Assembly: GCA_002414865.1 (NCBI GenBank)
Contig: DIAQ01000098.1
Span: 1 to 64,000 of the forward strand
Reading direction: 5' to 3'
DNA from: a candidate division Hyd24-12 bacterium UBA5074
Lineage (GTDB): Bacteria; Fermentibacterota; Fermentibacteria; Fermentibacterales; Fermentibacteraceae
Length of the DNA stretch: 64,000 bases
The notes under the pieces are model-generated. The model worked only from the letters and a program-made list of their open reading frames with translations, was not told the DNA's origin and ran no database searches. A program made the translations under genes and the position numbers. Below, in pieces: positions 1-7,704 of this stretch; position 1 is the first letter of the stretch; the number at the start of each line of letters is the position of its first letter.

Positions 1-362
1 GCGCGCCCGTTGCCCGTGATCGTCTTCTTTATCGACGAAGCGGGCAGCGAGATGACCGGGATGCCCCTCCTTGCTGCCAGCATGCAGTACACACCCCTTG
101 CGTGGGCCATGACTATCGCCGCCCCGGGGTGCGCGTAGTGCGAGAAGACCTCCTCGAGCCCCATGGCCGCGGGGGAGTATCCGTCGAGCAGGGATTCCAG
201 CCCGTCCCCGAGCTCCTTCAACCTCTGCGGCAGGGGATCTCCGGGCCGGGACCTGAGGGTTCCCGCCTCCAGGACGGAGGGTCTTCCGGAGCCCGCCTCG
301 AGCACTCCGTACCCGGTGATGTTCAGCCCGGGGTCCAGCCCGAGGTAGACCCTGCCGGCCAG
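1..362 (-). CDS. ruvC: RuvC Holliday junction endonuclease (5' part, cut by window edge)
   Basis: RuvC resolves Holliday junctions by paired nicking together with RuvAB. Translating the minus strand gives an N-terminus containing the motif LGLDPGLNITGYG, the RuvC signature with the first catalytic Asp, followed by a region with the family Glu (MGLEEVFSHYAH) and a further run typical of RuvC (VISLPASSIKKTITGNG). The remaining C-terminal part lies beyond base 1. No ATG/GTG/TTG is available in frame just upstream; a CTG at 362 sits about 8 bases after GGAG and just follows the yebC stop, so the start is uncertain. It directly follows yebC, a very common bacterial yebC-ruvC arrangement, and is the last visible gene of the long minus-strand series that begins near 9.5 kb. 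Confidence 0.9.
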   Translation of the reverse strand, partial: MAGRVYLGLDPGLNITGYGVLEAGSGRPSVLEAGTLRSRPGDPLPQRLKELGDGLESLLDGYSPAAMGLEEVFSHYAHPGAAIVMAHARGVYCMLAARRGIPVISLPASSIKKTITGNGR

Positions 363-366
363 CTGG

Positions 367-1092
367 CTACTCCGGCATCTCGAGGTTGGTATGCACTCGC
401 TGGATGTCCTCGTGCTCCTCGAGCATCTCGAGCAGCTTCACCGCCTGGTCGGCCTCCTTCTCGGACGGCATGACGGTGGTATCCGCGATCCTCGCCACCT
501 CCGCGCTGTCGGTCTCGATGCCGGACTCCTCGATGGCGTCCTTCACCTTGTAGAGGCTGGAAGGCACCGTCGTGACCACGATCACCTCGCCGGAGGCCTG
601 GACGTCCTCGGCACCGGCTTCGAGGCCTGCCTCGATCACCTGGTCCTCGGTGTACCTCGTCCCGTCGATGTAGATCTGGCCCCTGCTGTTGAAGAGGTAG
701 GCAACGCTGTTCTTGGCCCCGAGCCTGCCGCCTCCGCGCGTGAGGATGTGCCTGACCTCCGCGGCGGTCCTGTTCTTGTTGTCCGTGAGTATGTCGATGA
801 GGATCGCGACGCCTCCGGGCCCGTAGGCCTCGTACTGCATCTCCTCGAAAGTGATCCCCTCGATCTCTCCGGTTCCGCGCTTGATGGCCTTAACGATGTT
901 GTCGGACGGCATGTTGCTGGTCTTGGCAGCATCCACGGCCGCCCTGAGCCTGTTGTTGGTCTCCACATCTCCGCCACCCTCGCGCGCAGCAGCAGTTATC
1001 TCCTTGACGAGCTTGCTGAAGAGCTGCCCGCGAGCGGCGTCTGCCTTGCCCTTCTTGTGCTTGATCGTACTCCATTTATTGTGACCGGACAT
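367..1092 (-). CDS. yebC: YebC/PmpR family transcriptional/translation factor
   Basis: The 241-residue protein begins with the diagnostic N-terminus MSGHNKWSTIKHKKGK and carries the family blocks NMPSDNI, YEAYGPGG, TDNKNRT and GGRLG, giving full-length agreement with YebC. Members bind DNA as regulators (PmpR) or help ribosomes through difficult sequences; the exact role here cannot be told. The ATG at 1092 is preceded by GGGGGAGGAAGC, a strong ribosome binding site, so longer upstream in-frame codons are rejected. It overlaps the upstream zinc-ribbon gene by 17 bases and is followed by ruvC, implying co-transcription. Length and motifs are normal. Confidence 0.96.
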   Translation of the reverse strand: MSGHNKWSTIKHKKGKADAARGQLFSKLVKEITAAAREGGGDVETNNRLRAAVDAAKTSNMPSDNIVKAIKRGTGEIEGITFEEMQYEAYGPGGVAILIDILTDNKNRTAAEVRHILTRGGGRLGAKNSVAYLFNSRGQIYIDGTRYTEDQVIEAGLEAGAEDVQASGEVIVVTTVPSSLYKVKDAIEESGIETDSAEVARIADTTVMPSEKEADQAVKLLEMLEEHEDIQRVHTNLEMPE

Positions 1093-1864
1093 CGCTTCCT
1101 CCCCCTTGTGCGCGCGGCACCGTGTGGTGTTCGATTCGCCCTTCAGGAACCGTTCTATCGCTGATGACCGGCTGGTCGACGCTCCTGCCGAAACAGCCGA
1201 GGATGGCCCTCGCATCGGCAAGAGAGTTATATGGCACAACGGACTTCACCCCCGCAACGGAGAATCCGCCGTCCACCGCAGTGAACGGTATCGCGGCAAT
1301 CCGGGAGTGGAGAGGGGCCACCGACACCTCCGCGCAGGCCAGGCTCCCGGGCTGCCGGACCTCCCTCGAGAGGACGAGTATCCGGGCCAGCTCGATCGCA
1401 TCGTCCAGGCTCACGCATCCTCCGGCCATCATCGAAGGTCCCGTCGAAGCCCACCCGAGGTCGCCCGCCGATCTCGTCAGCTCCAGCCCCAGGTCAATCG
1501 CCCTCTCGGTCAGGAAGGCCGGGACGAAGAGCATTTCACCGCTCCTCCGGGGAGGCGCTTCGATCAGCCCCGGCCGCCCCTCGACGAGGAACTCCGGAGT
1601 GTCTGCCGGGAAGCCCGACTCCCTTGGTCTCGAGAAGCGCTTCGTGATCTCAGTCTCCGCTTCGAGCATCCAGAACGGGAGATGCCCGGTGCAGCCCCCT
1701 GGGCCCGGCTCCGCGGACTCCAGGGCCAAGGGCGTTAGCGAGGTGCCCGCGATCTGCCAGCAGACGCTGCAGCGCGGACAGAGGAAGAGCAGGTCGCCGG
1801 GCAGGCCTTCGAGCCCTCCGCCGCACCCGCCGCAGCGCAGGAGTATCATGCCCTCAGACGACAT
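1076..1864 (-). CDS. Zinc-ribbon protein, third of a tandem trio (unknown function)
   Basis: This 262-residue protein of unknown function starts with a short zinc-ribbon: CGGCGG near residue 12 and CPRCSVCW near 29. Further on, LPFWMLEAE (about residue 62) resembles the VPYW and FPYI motifs of the two preceding genes, followed by a second short segment, MLFVPAFLTER. No membrane segment is evident, unlike its two neighbours. It overlaps the gene upstream by 11 bases and yebC downstream by 17, so the three zinc-ribbon genes and yebC are probably translated together. An alternative ATG at 1849 also has a purine-rich leader. The related layout suggests divergence by tandem duplication, but identity between the three is low and this is inferred by eye. 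Confidence 0.7.
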   Translation of the reverse strand: MSSEGMILLRCGGCGGGLEGLPGDLLFLCPRCSVCWQIAGTSLTPLALESAEPGPGGCTGHLPFWMLEAETEITKRFSRPRESGFPADTPEFLVEGRPGLIEAPPRRSGEMLFVPAFLTERAIDLGLELTRSAGDLGWASTGPSMMAGGCVSLDDAIELARILVLSREVRQPGSLACAEVSVAPLHSRIAAIPFTAVDGGFSVAGVKSVVPYNSLADARAILGCFGRSVDQPVISDRTVPEGRIEHHTVPRAQGGGSDVRSQ

Positions 1865-2924
1865 GGTCGTTTCCTCTCCGCTCTATCCCGTCGAGGACCG
1901 CGAGCAGCTTGACGGTGGCCGCGACGAGCGCCACCAGAACGGCCAGCATCACGGCCGGGCAGCCTGTCGCGGGCGCCGATGGCGAAGCAGTGGCCATCCG
2001 CGCCAGGGAGACCGCGATCGACGGGACCAGCGCCCCCCAGACGGCTCCCGCGACGGCGGCCACTATGTGCCTGTCCTCCCTCGGCCCGGGGAACCTGCCG
2101 CTCAGGACCGAGCCGGTGCGGCCATCCACGACGACCTTGTAGCGCGAGCCCCAGGCGTCGAAGGACATCACCCAGAGAGGGTAGTAGATGAGGGACACCC
2201 TGGTTCCCGTGACCGCCACCCTCGCCCATTTCTGCTCCAGACCCCGGGAGACGCCCTGCGAGAGCCTCTGCAGCACGGTCGAAGCCTTGGCCACCGCAGT
2301 GCTGACATGCACGGTGGGATTCACCAGCACGCCCGCGGCCACATCGGAGCGATCCAGCACCACGAGACCTTCCGGAACAACATCCTGCTGTATTTCCATG
2401 CCTTCGATGGCGAGCTGCGACCTGTCGGACAGCGATGGTATGCCGAGTGCCTCGAGGTCCGCCCCGCTGATGTTGATCCCGGTGAGGAGGCGGATGTCCT
2501 TCTCCACGGCCCGCCAACCCGATCTCGTCCTGATGGTGCGCCGCGCCGTGGTGCTCCAGCTCTCCTGGTTGTCGCTCTCGCTCACGACCGGGACCTCCTG
2601 CTCGCGCCATACCGGCTCCACACCCAGAGCCACGCCGGTCACCTGGGCGTTGATCCGCCAGTACGGGACGAAATAGAGAACGGGAGGCCTCACCCTTGCA
2701 CGGGTCGCCGTGCCACGGCGCACGTCCGGGCCGTCGAGGATCCGCCTCACTATCCTCATGCACTCCGTGGAGTCGGTCAGCGAAGGCATCAGGAACCTCG
2801 GGATGCCCTCCGCCAGCCTGACGGAGCTCCCGCAGCTCGCACAGGTCCCTGCCACGTCGCCATCCCTCATCTCCAGGGGGCTGCCGCAGGCAGGACAGGT
2901 CAGGGCGCGGGCGAACTCAGACAT
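1854..2924 (-). CDS. Zinc-ribbon protein with C-terminal membrane anchor, second of a tandem trio
   Basis: A 356-residue protein of unknown function. Residues about 10-35 form a zinc ribbon with CPACGS and CASCGSS. Around residue 68 the motif LYFVPYWRINA occurs, and a second YYPLWVMSFD near residue 252; such aromatic-Pro-aromatic motifs recur in membrane-associated zinc-ribbon proteins. The segment from about 285 to 345 contains two hydrophobic stretches (IVAAVAGAVWGALVPSIAV and VMLAVLVALVAATVKLLAV), so a membrane anchor or hairpin near the C-terminus is likely. The ATG at 2924 overlaps the end of the upstream zinc-ribbon gene by 8 bases (ATGTCTGA). It may act as a membrane-bound adaptor, but nothing in the sequence sets a reaction. 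Confidence 0.75.
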   Translation of the reverse strand: MSEFARALTCPACGSPLEMRDGDVAGTCASCGSSVRLAEGIPRFLMPSLTDSTECMRIVRRILDGPDVRRGTATRARVRPPVLYFVPYWRINAQVTGVALGVEPVWREQEVPVVSESDNQESWSTTARRTIRTRSGWRAVEKDIRLLTGINISGADLEALGIPSLSDRSQLAIEGMEIQQDVVPEGLVVLDRSDVAAGVLVNPTVHVSTAVAKASTVLQRLSQGVSRGLEQKWARVAVTGTRVSLIYYPLWVMSFDAWGSRYKVVVDGRTGSVLSGRFPGPREDRHIVAAVAGAVWGALVPSIAVSLARMATASPSAPATGCPAVMLAVLVALVAATVKLLAVLDGIERRGNDHVV

Positions 2925-3582
2925 GTCGCGGATCGACCATCCTGGCCACTGCGCCGGCCGCGAATGCGGAGATCATCGAAACGCCCATGCAGGCAGCCTC
3001 CGAAGCCCCGGCCAGCGAGCAGGCTCCGTAGGCGAGTACCGATGCGCCCGAGGCGAAGGCAAGGATCCTGAAGAACGTCCGGGAGGGCATGGCCGAGGGG
3101 GAATCGTTCCCCGGCGGGGCTCCCGACGAGGTGTCGAGTCCGGAGACCCCGTCCACGAAGGTCATCCTCGCGCTCCCGGGGTTCCTGCAGGTGACCTCGT
3201 AGAAGGGGTGGAAGACCACCCTGCCGGCTCCCGGATCGTCGTACATCGGGATGAGGGAGTCGGGATCCGCCGCTTCCTCCGAGAGCACCACCCCGGTGCC
3301 TGCCGGAGGGGTGTAGCCTGCAAGCTCGGGGACCGGATGGCTGTAGAAGGGTCTGAGTCTCCCGGCGTCGATATAGGGGAAGTAGACGAGCCTGAGGGAC
3401 AGGTCGGCTCCCGGGGGAAAGAGCCTGACGACGTCGTCCTCGCATGCGACGGGTCTGACGATCGTCACGTCGCTGCCCGGACTGCGGAACAGGTTCCGGG
3501 CGGAGCAGTGAGGGCACTTCAGGTAGAACTCCCTCTCCATGACCGGGAGGGAGGCGCCGCACTGGCTGCAGCGCACCTTCAC
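2917..3582 (-). CDS. Zinc-ribbon protein with C-terminal membrane segments, first of a tandem trio
   Basis: A 221-residue protein of unknown function starting at GTG 3582, which overlaps the stop of the upstream glycosyltransferase by 4 bases (GTGA). The N-terminus has a zinc ribbon (CSQCG near residue 4, CPHCS near 22). A YFPYIDAGRL motif follows near residue 59 and resembles the VPYW motif of the next gene. Residues about 165-210 are hydrophobic (ILAFASGASVLAYGACSLAG and MGVSMISAFAAGAVA) and likely span the membrane. Order of parts (ribbon, aromatic-Pro motif, membrane tail) matches the next gene, supporting common origin. Function unknown. Confidence 0.75.
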   Translation of the reverse strand: MKVRCSQCGASLPVMEREFYLKCPHCSARNLFRSPGSDVTIVRPVACEDDVVRLFPPGADLSLRLVYFPYIDAGRLRPFYSHPVPELAGYTPPAGTGVVLSEEAADPDSLIPMYDDPGAGRVVFHPFYEVTCRNPGSARMTFVDGVSGLDTSSGAPPGNDSPSAMPSRTFFRILAFASGASVLAYGACSLAGASEAACMGVSMISAFAAGAVARMVDPRHV

Positions 3583-4703
3583 CGGATACCCGCCAGGGCG
3601 GTGAGGAACTCCTCGAGCGAGTCGAGCATGGCGTCCATCCCGAACATCCTGCGGACCCTCTCCGCTGCCGCTGCGCCCATCCTCCCCCGGAGAACGGGGT
3701 CCGACAGGAGGGATTCCAGATCGGATGCGAGGGACGCGCAGTCGTCGAGAGGGAATATGAGGCCGGCGGCACCGTCCGCCCCAGCCACCTCGGGGAGGCT
3801 GCTCGCGTCTGACACAACGACGGGGACTCCGCAGGACATGGCTTCGGCGGCCGCATAGCCGAACCCTTCGTTCTCGGACGGCATCGCGAGGATATCCAGG
3901 GAGTTGTAGCAGGCCCTCATTCCCGAGACGGGTCCGGTGTACACGACGCGGTCGGCTATCCCGCAGTCCCGCGCCGACTGCTCCACGGAGCGGAGGTGGA
4001 TCGGCTTCGGGGAGGGACCGCACACGAGGATGCGCAGGTCGGGAAACCTCCCGGCCAGGGAGGCGGCTGCCCTGAACAGGGTGATGTGCCTCTTCCTCGG
4101 GAGGAGGCTGCCCACGATCCCGACCACGAGGTCGGACTGCCCGAGGCCGTGCAGGAGTCTGAATGCCTGTCCGGCTGACCTTTCCGGGAAGAAGGCGTCG
4201 GTGTCGATGCCGTTGTAGATCCTCACGACCTTCTCCGGCGGCAGCCACGCGTTCCTGGAGAGAACGCTCCTCCTCGTGGAGTCGCTGTTCACCAGGATCC
4301 TGTCGACCAGGTGGCGATAGGTGATTCTGTACCTGAGGCTGTTCTTGAAGCCGTAGTCGCTCCCGCGCCTGCGGGCGAACGGGATCCTCCCCGCAAGCCT
4401 CGCCGCCACCCCGAGAGTGCGCACCTCCCTGTCGAGGTTGCAGCACACGGCCTGCACGCGGGCCTCCCTGAGCATCCTAGCGGCCCTCAGCACGAGCGGC
4501 GGATCGAAGTCTCCCCTGATCGCCATGGCGCGAACCGAGAGGCCTCGCGCAGGCGCTCCGAGCGCCCGCTTCTGCAGCTCTCCGCCCTCCTGGCAGACGA
4601 GCATCACCTCGTGCCCCCTCGCCGCGAGTCCCGAGGCGGCGGTGAGGCTCCAGTTCTCCCCGCCTCCCCAGGTGCGCATGGAGTTGCTGATGGCGACCCT
4701 CAC
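3579..4703 (-). CDS. Family 4-type (GT-B) glycosyltransferase
   Basis: This 374-residue protein has the two-domain layout of GT4 glycosyltransferases. The N-terminal half has a Gly-rich acceptor loop (WGGGENWSL near residue 13). The C-terminal half has VVGIVGSLLPRKRH, a nucleotide-binding region, and the E-x7-E type motif SENEGFGYAAAEAMSCGVPVV that binds the sugar-nucleotide diphosphate. It transfers an unknown sugar, probably to a lipid or glycan at the cytoplasmic membrane. The GTG start at 4703 overlaps the metH stop by 4 bases, and its own stop overlaps the next zinc-ribbon gene by 4 bases. No gene of the methionine series explains a glycosyltransferase here, so the shared transcript looks mixed in function. 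Confidence 0.88.
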   Translation of the reverse strand: MRVAISNSMRTWGGGENWSLTAASGLAARGHEVMLVCQEGGELQKRALGAPARGLSVRAMAIRGDFDPPLVLRAARMLREARVQAVCCNLDREVRTLGVAARLAGRIPFARRRGSDYGFKNSLRYRITYRHLVDRILVNSDSTRRSVLSRNAWLPPEKVVRIYNGIDTDAFFPERSAGQAFRLLHGLGQSDLVVGIVGSLLPRKRHITLFRAAASLAGRFPDLRILVCGPSPKPIHLRSVEQSARDCGIADRVVYTGPVSGMRACYNSLDILAMPSENEGFGYAAAEAMSCGVPVVVSDASSLPEVAGADGAAGLIFPLDDCASLASDLESLLSDPVLRGRMGAAAAERVRRMFGMDAMLDSLEEFLTALAGIR

Positions 4704-7117
4704 GGGGAGCCCGCCCCTCCAGGGCCCGCCCTCGATGCGAGGAGCCCCTCGAGCACTCTGGCCGCGGCCACGGCGTCCTTCCCGTACAGCGCGCCGATCT
4801 CAGCCGCGAACTCCTCCGTGATCACGGCGCCTCCCACTATCACGGCAGGCCCGCCACCCCCGGATGCGGACCTGAGGAGGGCGACCGTGGAGCGCAGGAC
4901 CGGAAGGCTCGGAGTGAGCAGCGCGCTGAGCCCAACCACGTCGGGCTTCTCCCTCGAAACGGCCGAGACGATCGCCTCGGCGGGCACGTCGCGGCCGAGG
5001 TCGACCACTTCCCATCCGTGGCCCTCGAGGACCGATGCCACGATGTTCTTGCCAATGTCGTGGACGTCACCCCGGACTGTTGCAAGCACGATCCTGCCGA
5101 CCGCTCCCTCCCCGCCGGAGCGCCCGATGGAGGCGAACGCCATCCTGACGGTTTCGGCGCCGGCGATGAGGGTCGGGAGGAAGAGACTCCCCGCCTCGTA
5201 CCTCCTGCCCAGCTCCCTGGAGGCCTCGAGGAGGCTCCGCGCCGCCGACGCCCTGCCTCCCGGCCCTTCCGCCTCCGACGCCGCGAGTCTGGCCGCCGCC
5301 TCGGGATCTCCGGCCAGCACGGCATCCAGCAGGGTCTGCTCCCTGCCGGACCCGGGGGGCGCGGTGTCCTCCTGCCGCCCTCCTCCGCGGGAGCTCGAGA
5401 CGAAGCGGGAAAGGGCCTCCGCATCCCCCGTCAGGGCTCCCGACGCGACGGACAGAGACATCAGACCGGGGTCGAGCGGATCCAGGATGGCGGCCGACAG
5501 CCCGGACTGGATCGCCCCTGCCAGGAACGCCCTGTTCAGGAGCCTCCTCCCGGGAAGGCCGAACGAGCAGTTGCTCAGACCGATGATCGTCGGCAGCCTG
5601 TACATGTCGCGGATCTCCCTGATGACCTCGTTCGTGATCCGGGCCGACCCCGGCGAAGAGGCCTCCGCCATCACGACCGGGTCGATCAGGATGTCGGACG
5701 AGCCGAGTCCATTCCGATGCGCCGTCTCGAGCATGCCGTCGAGCAGCCTGAGCCTGCCGGTGGCGCTGCCAGGCACGCCTTCCGGACCGATCAGGAGGAG
5801 GATGGCGGCCGCCCCGTGCCTGGCCGCGAGCTCCAGTTCCCGCTCCAGCCTGTCCGGGATTCCCGGGATGGAGTTCACGACCGGCCTGCCCGCGTACTCG
5901 GCCATCCCTGCGTCGAGGACGCCCTCGTCCGAGGAGTCGAAGAGGAGAGGGGCCTGGGTGATGTTCTCCAGCGCCCTGGTCGCGAGGGGCACGAATTCCC
6001 TCTCCCTTGCCGGATCGCCCGTGCCGATGTTGAAGTCGAGCATCTCGGCGCCGGCGGAGGTCTGCTCGGCTGCGATCGCCTTCAGCACCGGGAGGGCTCC
6101 CCTGGCCACGGAGTCGGCGAGCTTCCTCCGGCCGGTGGGATTGATCCTCTCCCCGACGGGCCGGAAGGGATGGCCGGGACCCACGGGGAGGAAGACGAAC
6201 CTGGAGGACGCCACGAAGCCGGCCGCCGGGGAGCGCTTCCTCACAGGCCTTCCCCTCACCGCAGCTGCGATCGCCGCCGTGCATTCCGGAGTCGAGCCGC
6301 AGCAGCTGCCGATCACCGAGGCGCCGATCTCCATCGCCTTCTCGGCGTAGGCGGCCATCCCGGCGGGGCCGGCCGGCCAGGAGAGGCAGTCCCCTCCCTG
6401 GACGGGAAGCCCTGCGTTGGACTGGACGGCCACGGGCAGGGGTGAAGTGCGCACAAGCTCCCGCAGGGCCTCCAGATTGCTCTCGATCGAGTCCCCGCAG
6501 TTGAGCCCCGCTGCTCCCGGACCCCACGCGGCCGCGACCGACGAGAGAACTCCGGCCGGGGTGCCCGTCACAGTCCGGGCCGATCCCGAGAAGCTCATCT
6601 GCATGAGGATCGGGATGCTCCTGTCGAGCTCCCTGACCGCCATCACCGCGAGCCTCAGCTCCCTGATGTCCGTCATCGTCTCTATGGAGATCAGATCGAC
6701 TCCCGCGCAGACCAGCAGCCTCGCGATTCCCCGGAAGCAGTCGAGGGCTTCGGAGGTGGCGAGGGGGCCGAACGGGAGCAGGAAGTCCCCCAGCGGGCCG
6801 ATGGAGCCTGCAACGGCTGTCCTGGAGCCGCGGCAGCCATCCCTTGCCGCCCTGACGGCCCTGTCCACTATCTCGGCCTGCCGCCCCTCGAGGCCGTGGC
6901 GCGCCAGCTGGATCCTGCCCGAGCAGAAGGTGTCCGTGGTGACGATGTCCGCACCTGCCTCGGCGTAGGCCTTGTGCAGCCTCGTCACCGCTCCGGGATC
7001 GCTCAGGAGCAGCTCGTCGGGCAGGCTCCCGCGGGGCAGCAGCGGCGACAGCATCGTCCCGACGGCTCCATCGGAGACGAGTATCTCCCTGCCAAGGCGC
7101 CCTAGAGCTTCCGCCAC
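4700..7117 (-). CDS. metH: Cobalamin-dependent methionine synthase core (homocysteine, pterin and B12 modules; no activation domain)
   Basis: MetH moves the methyl group of methyl-tetrahydrofolate to homocysteine through cobalamin. The 805-residue protein shows, in order, a homocysteine-binding barrel (SDGAVGTML near 16; zinc ligands in LNCGD and GSCCGST), a pterin-binding domain starting at VGERINPTGRRKL, a helical cap, and a B12-binding domain with the D-x-H-x-x-G motif (GDVHDIGKNI) plus later SALLT and GGA blocks. The C-terminal activation domain of the approximately 1,200-residue E. coli enzyme is missing; the gene just upstream encodes it separately, as in Thermotoga. The GTG start at 7117 overlaps that gene by 16 bases. 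The zinc-binding cysteines look intact. Confidence 0.94.
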   Translation of the reverse strand: MAEALGRLGREILVSDGAVGTMLSPLLPRGSLPDELLLSDPGAVTRLHKAYAEAGADIVTTDTFCSGRIQLARHGLEGRQAEIVDRAVRAARDGCRGSRTAVAGSIGPLGDFLLPFGPLATSEALDCFRGIARLLVCAGVDLISIETMTDIRELRLAVMAVRELDRSIPILMQMSFSGSARTVTGTPAGVLSSVAAAWGPGAAGLNCGDSIESNLEALRELVRTSPLPVAVQSNAGLPVQGGDCLSWPAGPAGMAAYAEKAMEIGASVIGSCCGSTPECTAAIAAAVRGRPVRKRSPAAGFVASSRFVFLPVGPGHPFRPVGERINPTGRRKLADSVARGALPVLKAIAAEQTSAGAEMLDFNIGTGDPAREREFVPLATRALENITQAPLLFDSSDEGVLDAGMAEYAGRPVVNSIPGIPDRLERELELAARHGAAAILLLIGPEGVPGSATGRLRLLDGMLETAHRNGLGSSDILIDPVVMAEASSPGSARITNEVIREIRDMYRLPTIIGLSNCSFGLPGRRLLNRAFLAGAIQSGLSAAILDPLDPGLMSLSVASGALTGDAEALSRFVSSSRGGGRQEDTAPPGSGREQTLLDAVLAGDPEAAARLAASEAEGPGGRASAARSLLEASRELGRRYEAGSLFLPTLIAGAETVRMAFASIGRSGGEGAVGRIVLATVRGDVHDIGKNIVASVLEGHGWEVVDLGRDVPAEAIVSAVSREKPDVVGLSALLTPSLPVLRSTVALLRSASGGGGPAVIVGGAVITEEFAAEIGALYGKDAVAAARVLEGLLASRAGPGGAGSP

Positions 7118-7704
7118 CCCACCACCCCCGTCACCGTCTTGAGAGGGACGAGCATGAACCCCTCCCCGACCGTCACTCCCAGCCCGGGAAAGAGCTGCGT
7201 GAAATAGGCCTGGTTCTCCAGGCCGAGGTCCCCGAAGCCGGGGCTGAATCTGGCGGTCGCCCTCGAGCCCGTGGCCTCGGCTGCTTTCTTCTCATTGCGC
7301 TGGAACCATCTGGCGCATTCCTCCACGGTCTCGGACGCCGCCGCATCGAGGATCAGATGCCTGAGCGCATCGCCGCGCGCCGCGGATACGAGGGAATCGA
7401 TGTCCGGGCCCAGCGTGGTCATGAAGAGGGTGGCGGAGGAGCACCCTTCCAGCCTCTTCGAGAGATCCGCGCTGTCGAAGACATGACGGGGGAGCTCGAC
7501 GAGCCCCGGCCTCACCGACACCACCGCCTGCCTGCAGAACGCCAGCCTGGCGTGCGATGCGGCCGCGACGTCGAGGAGCGCCTCCCGGAACCCCCGCGGG
7601 ACATCCCCGGGACCGGCCTTCCTGCCCCTGCGCAGACGTGAGAGCACCCTGCCCGCGTCAGCCCTGCAGAGCATCTCCTCAACGCAGGAGATCGTCGAGC
7701 ACAT
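7102..7704 (-). CDS. Stand-alone MetH reactivation domain protein
   Basis: The protein resembles the vitamin B12-dependent methionine synthase activation domain, which binds S-adenosylmethionine and re-methylates oxidised cobalamin. The hallmark is ARFSPGFGDLGLENQ near residue 150, matching the family pattern RYSPGYGD-x5-Q. The segment TLGPDIDSLV and a following alanine-rich helix (DAAASETVEECA) also fit the family. At 200 residues it is about the size of the isolated domain. The start is uncertain: 7704 gives 26 bases of overlap with the upstream gene, while an ATG at 7674 lies directly after GAGGAG. It sits between the two methionine-synthesis genes, so the three very likely make one split MetH system. 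Confidence 0.88.
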   Translation of the reverse strand: MCSTISCVEEMLCRADAGRVLSRLRRGRKAGPGDVPRGFREALLDVAAASHARLAFCRQAVVSVRPGLVELPRHVFDSADLSKRLEGCSSATLFMTTLGPDIDSLVSAARGDALRHLILDAAASETVEECARWFQRNEKKAAEATGSRATARFSPGFGDLGLENQAYFTQLFPGLGVTVGEGFMLVPLKTVTGVVGWRKL

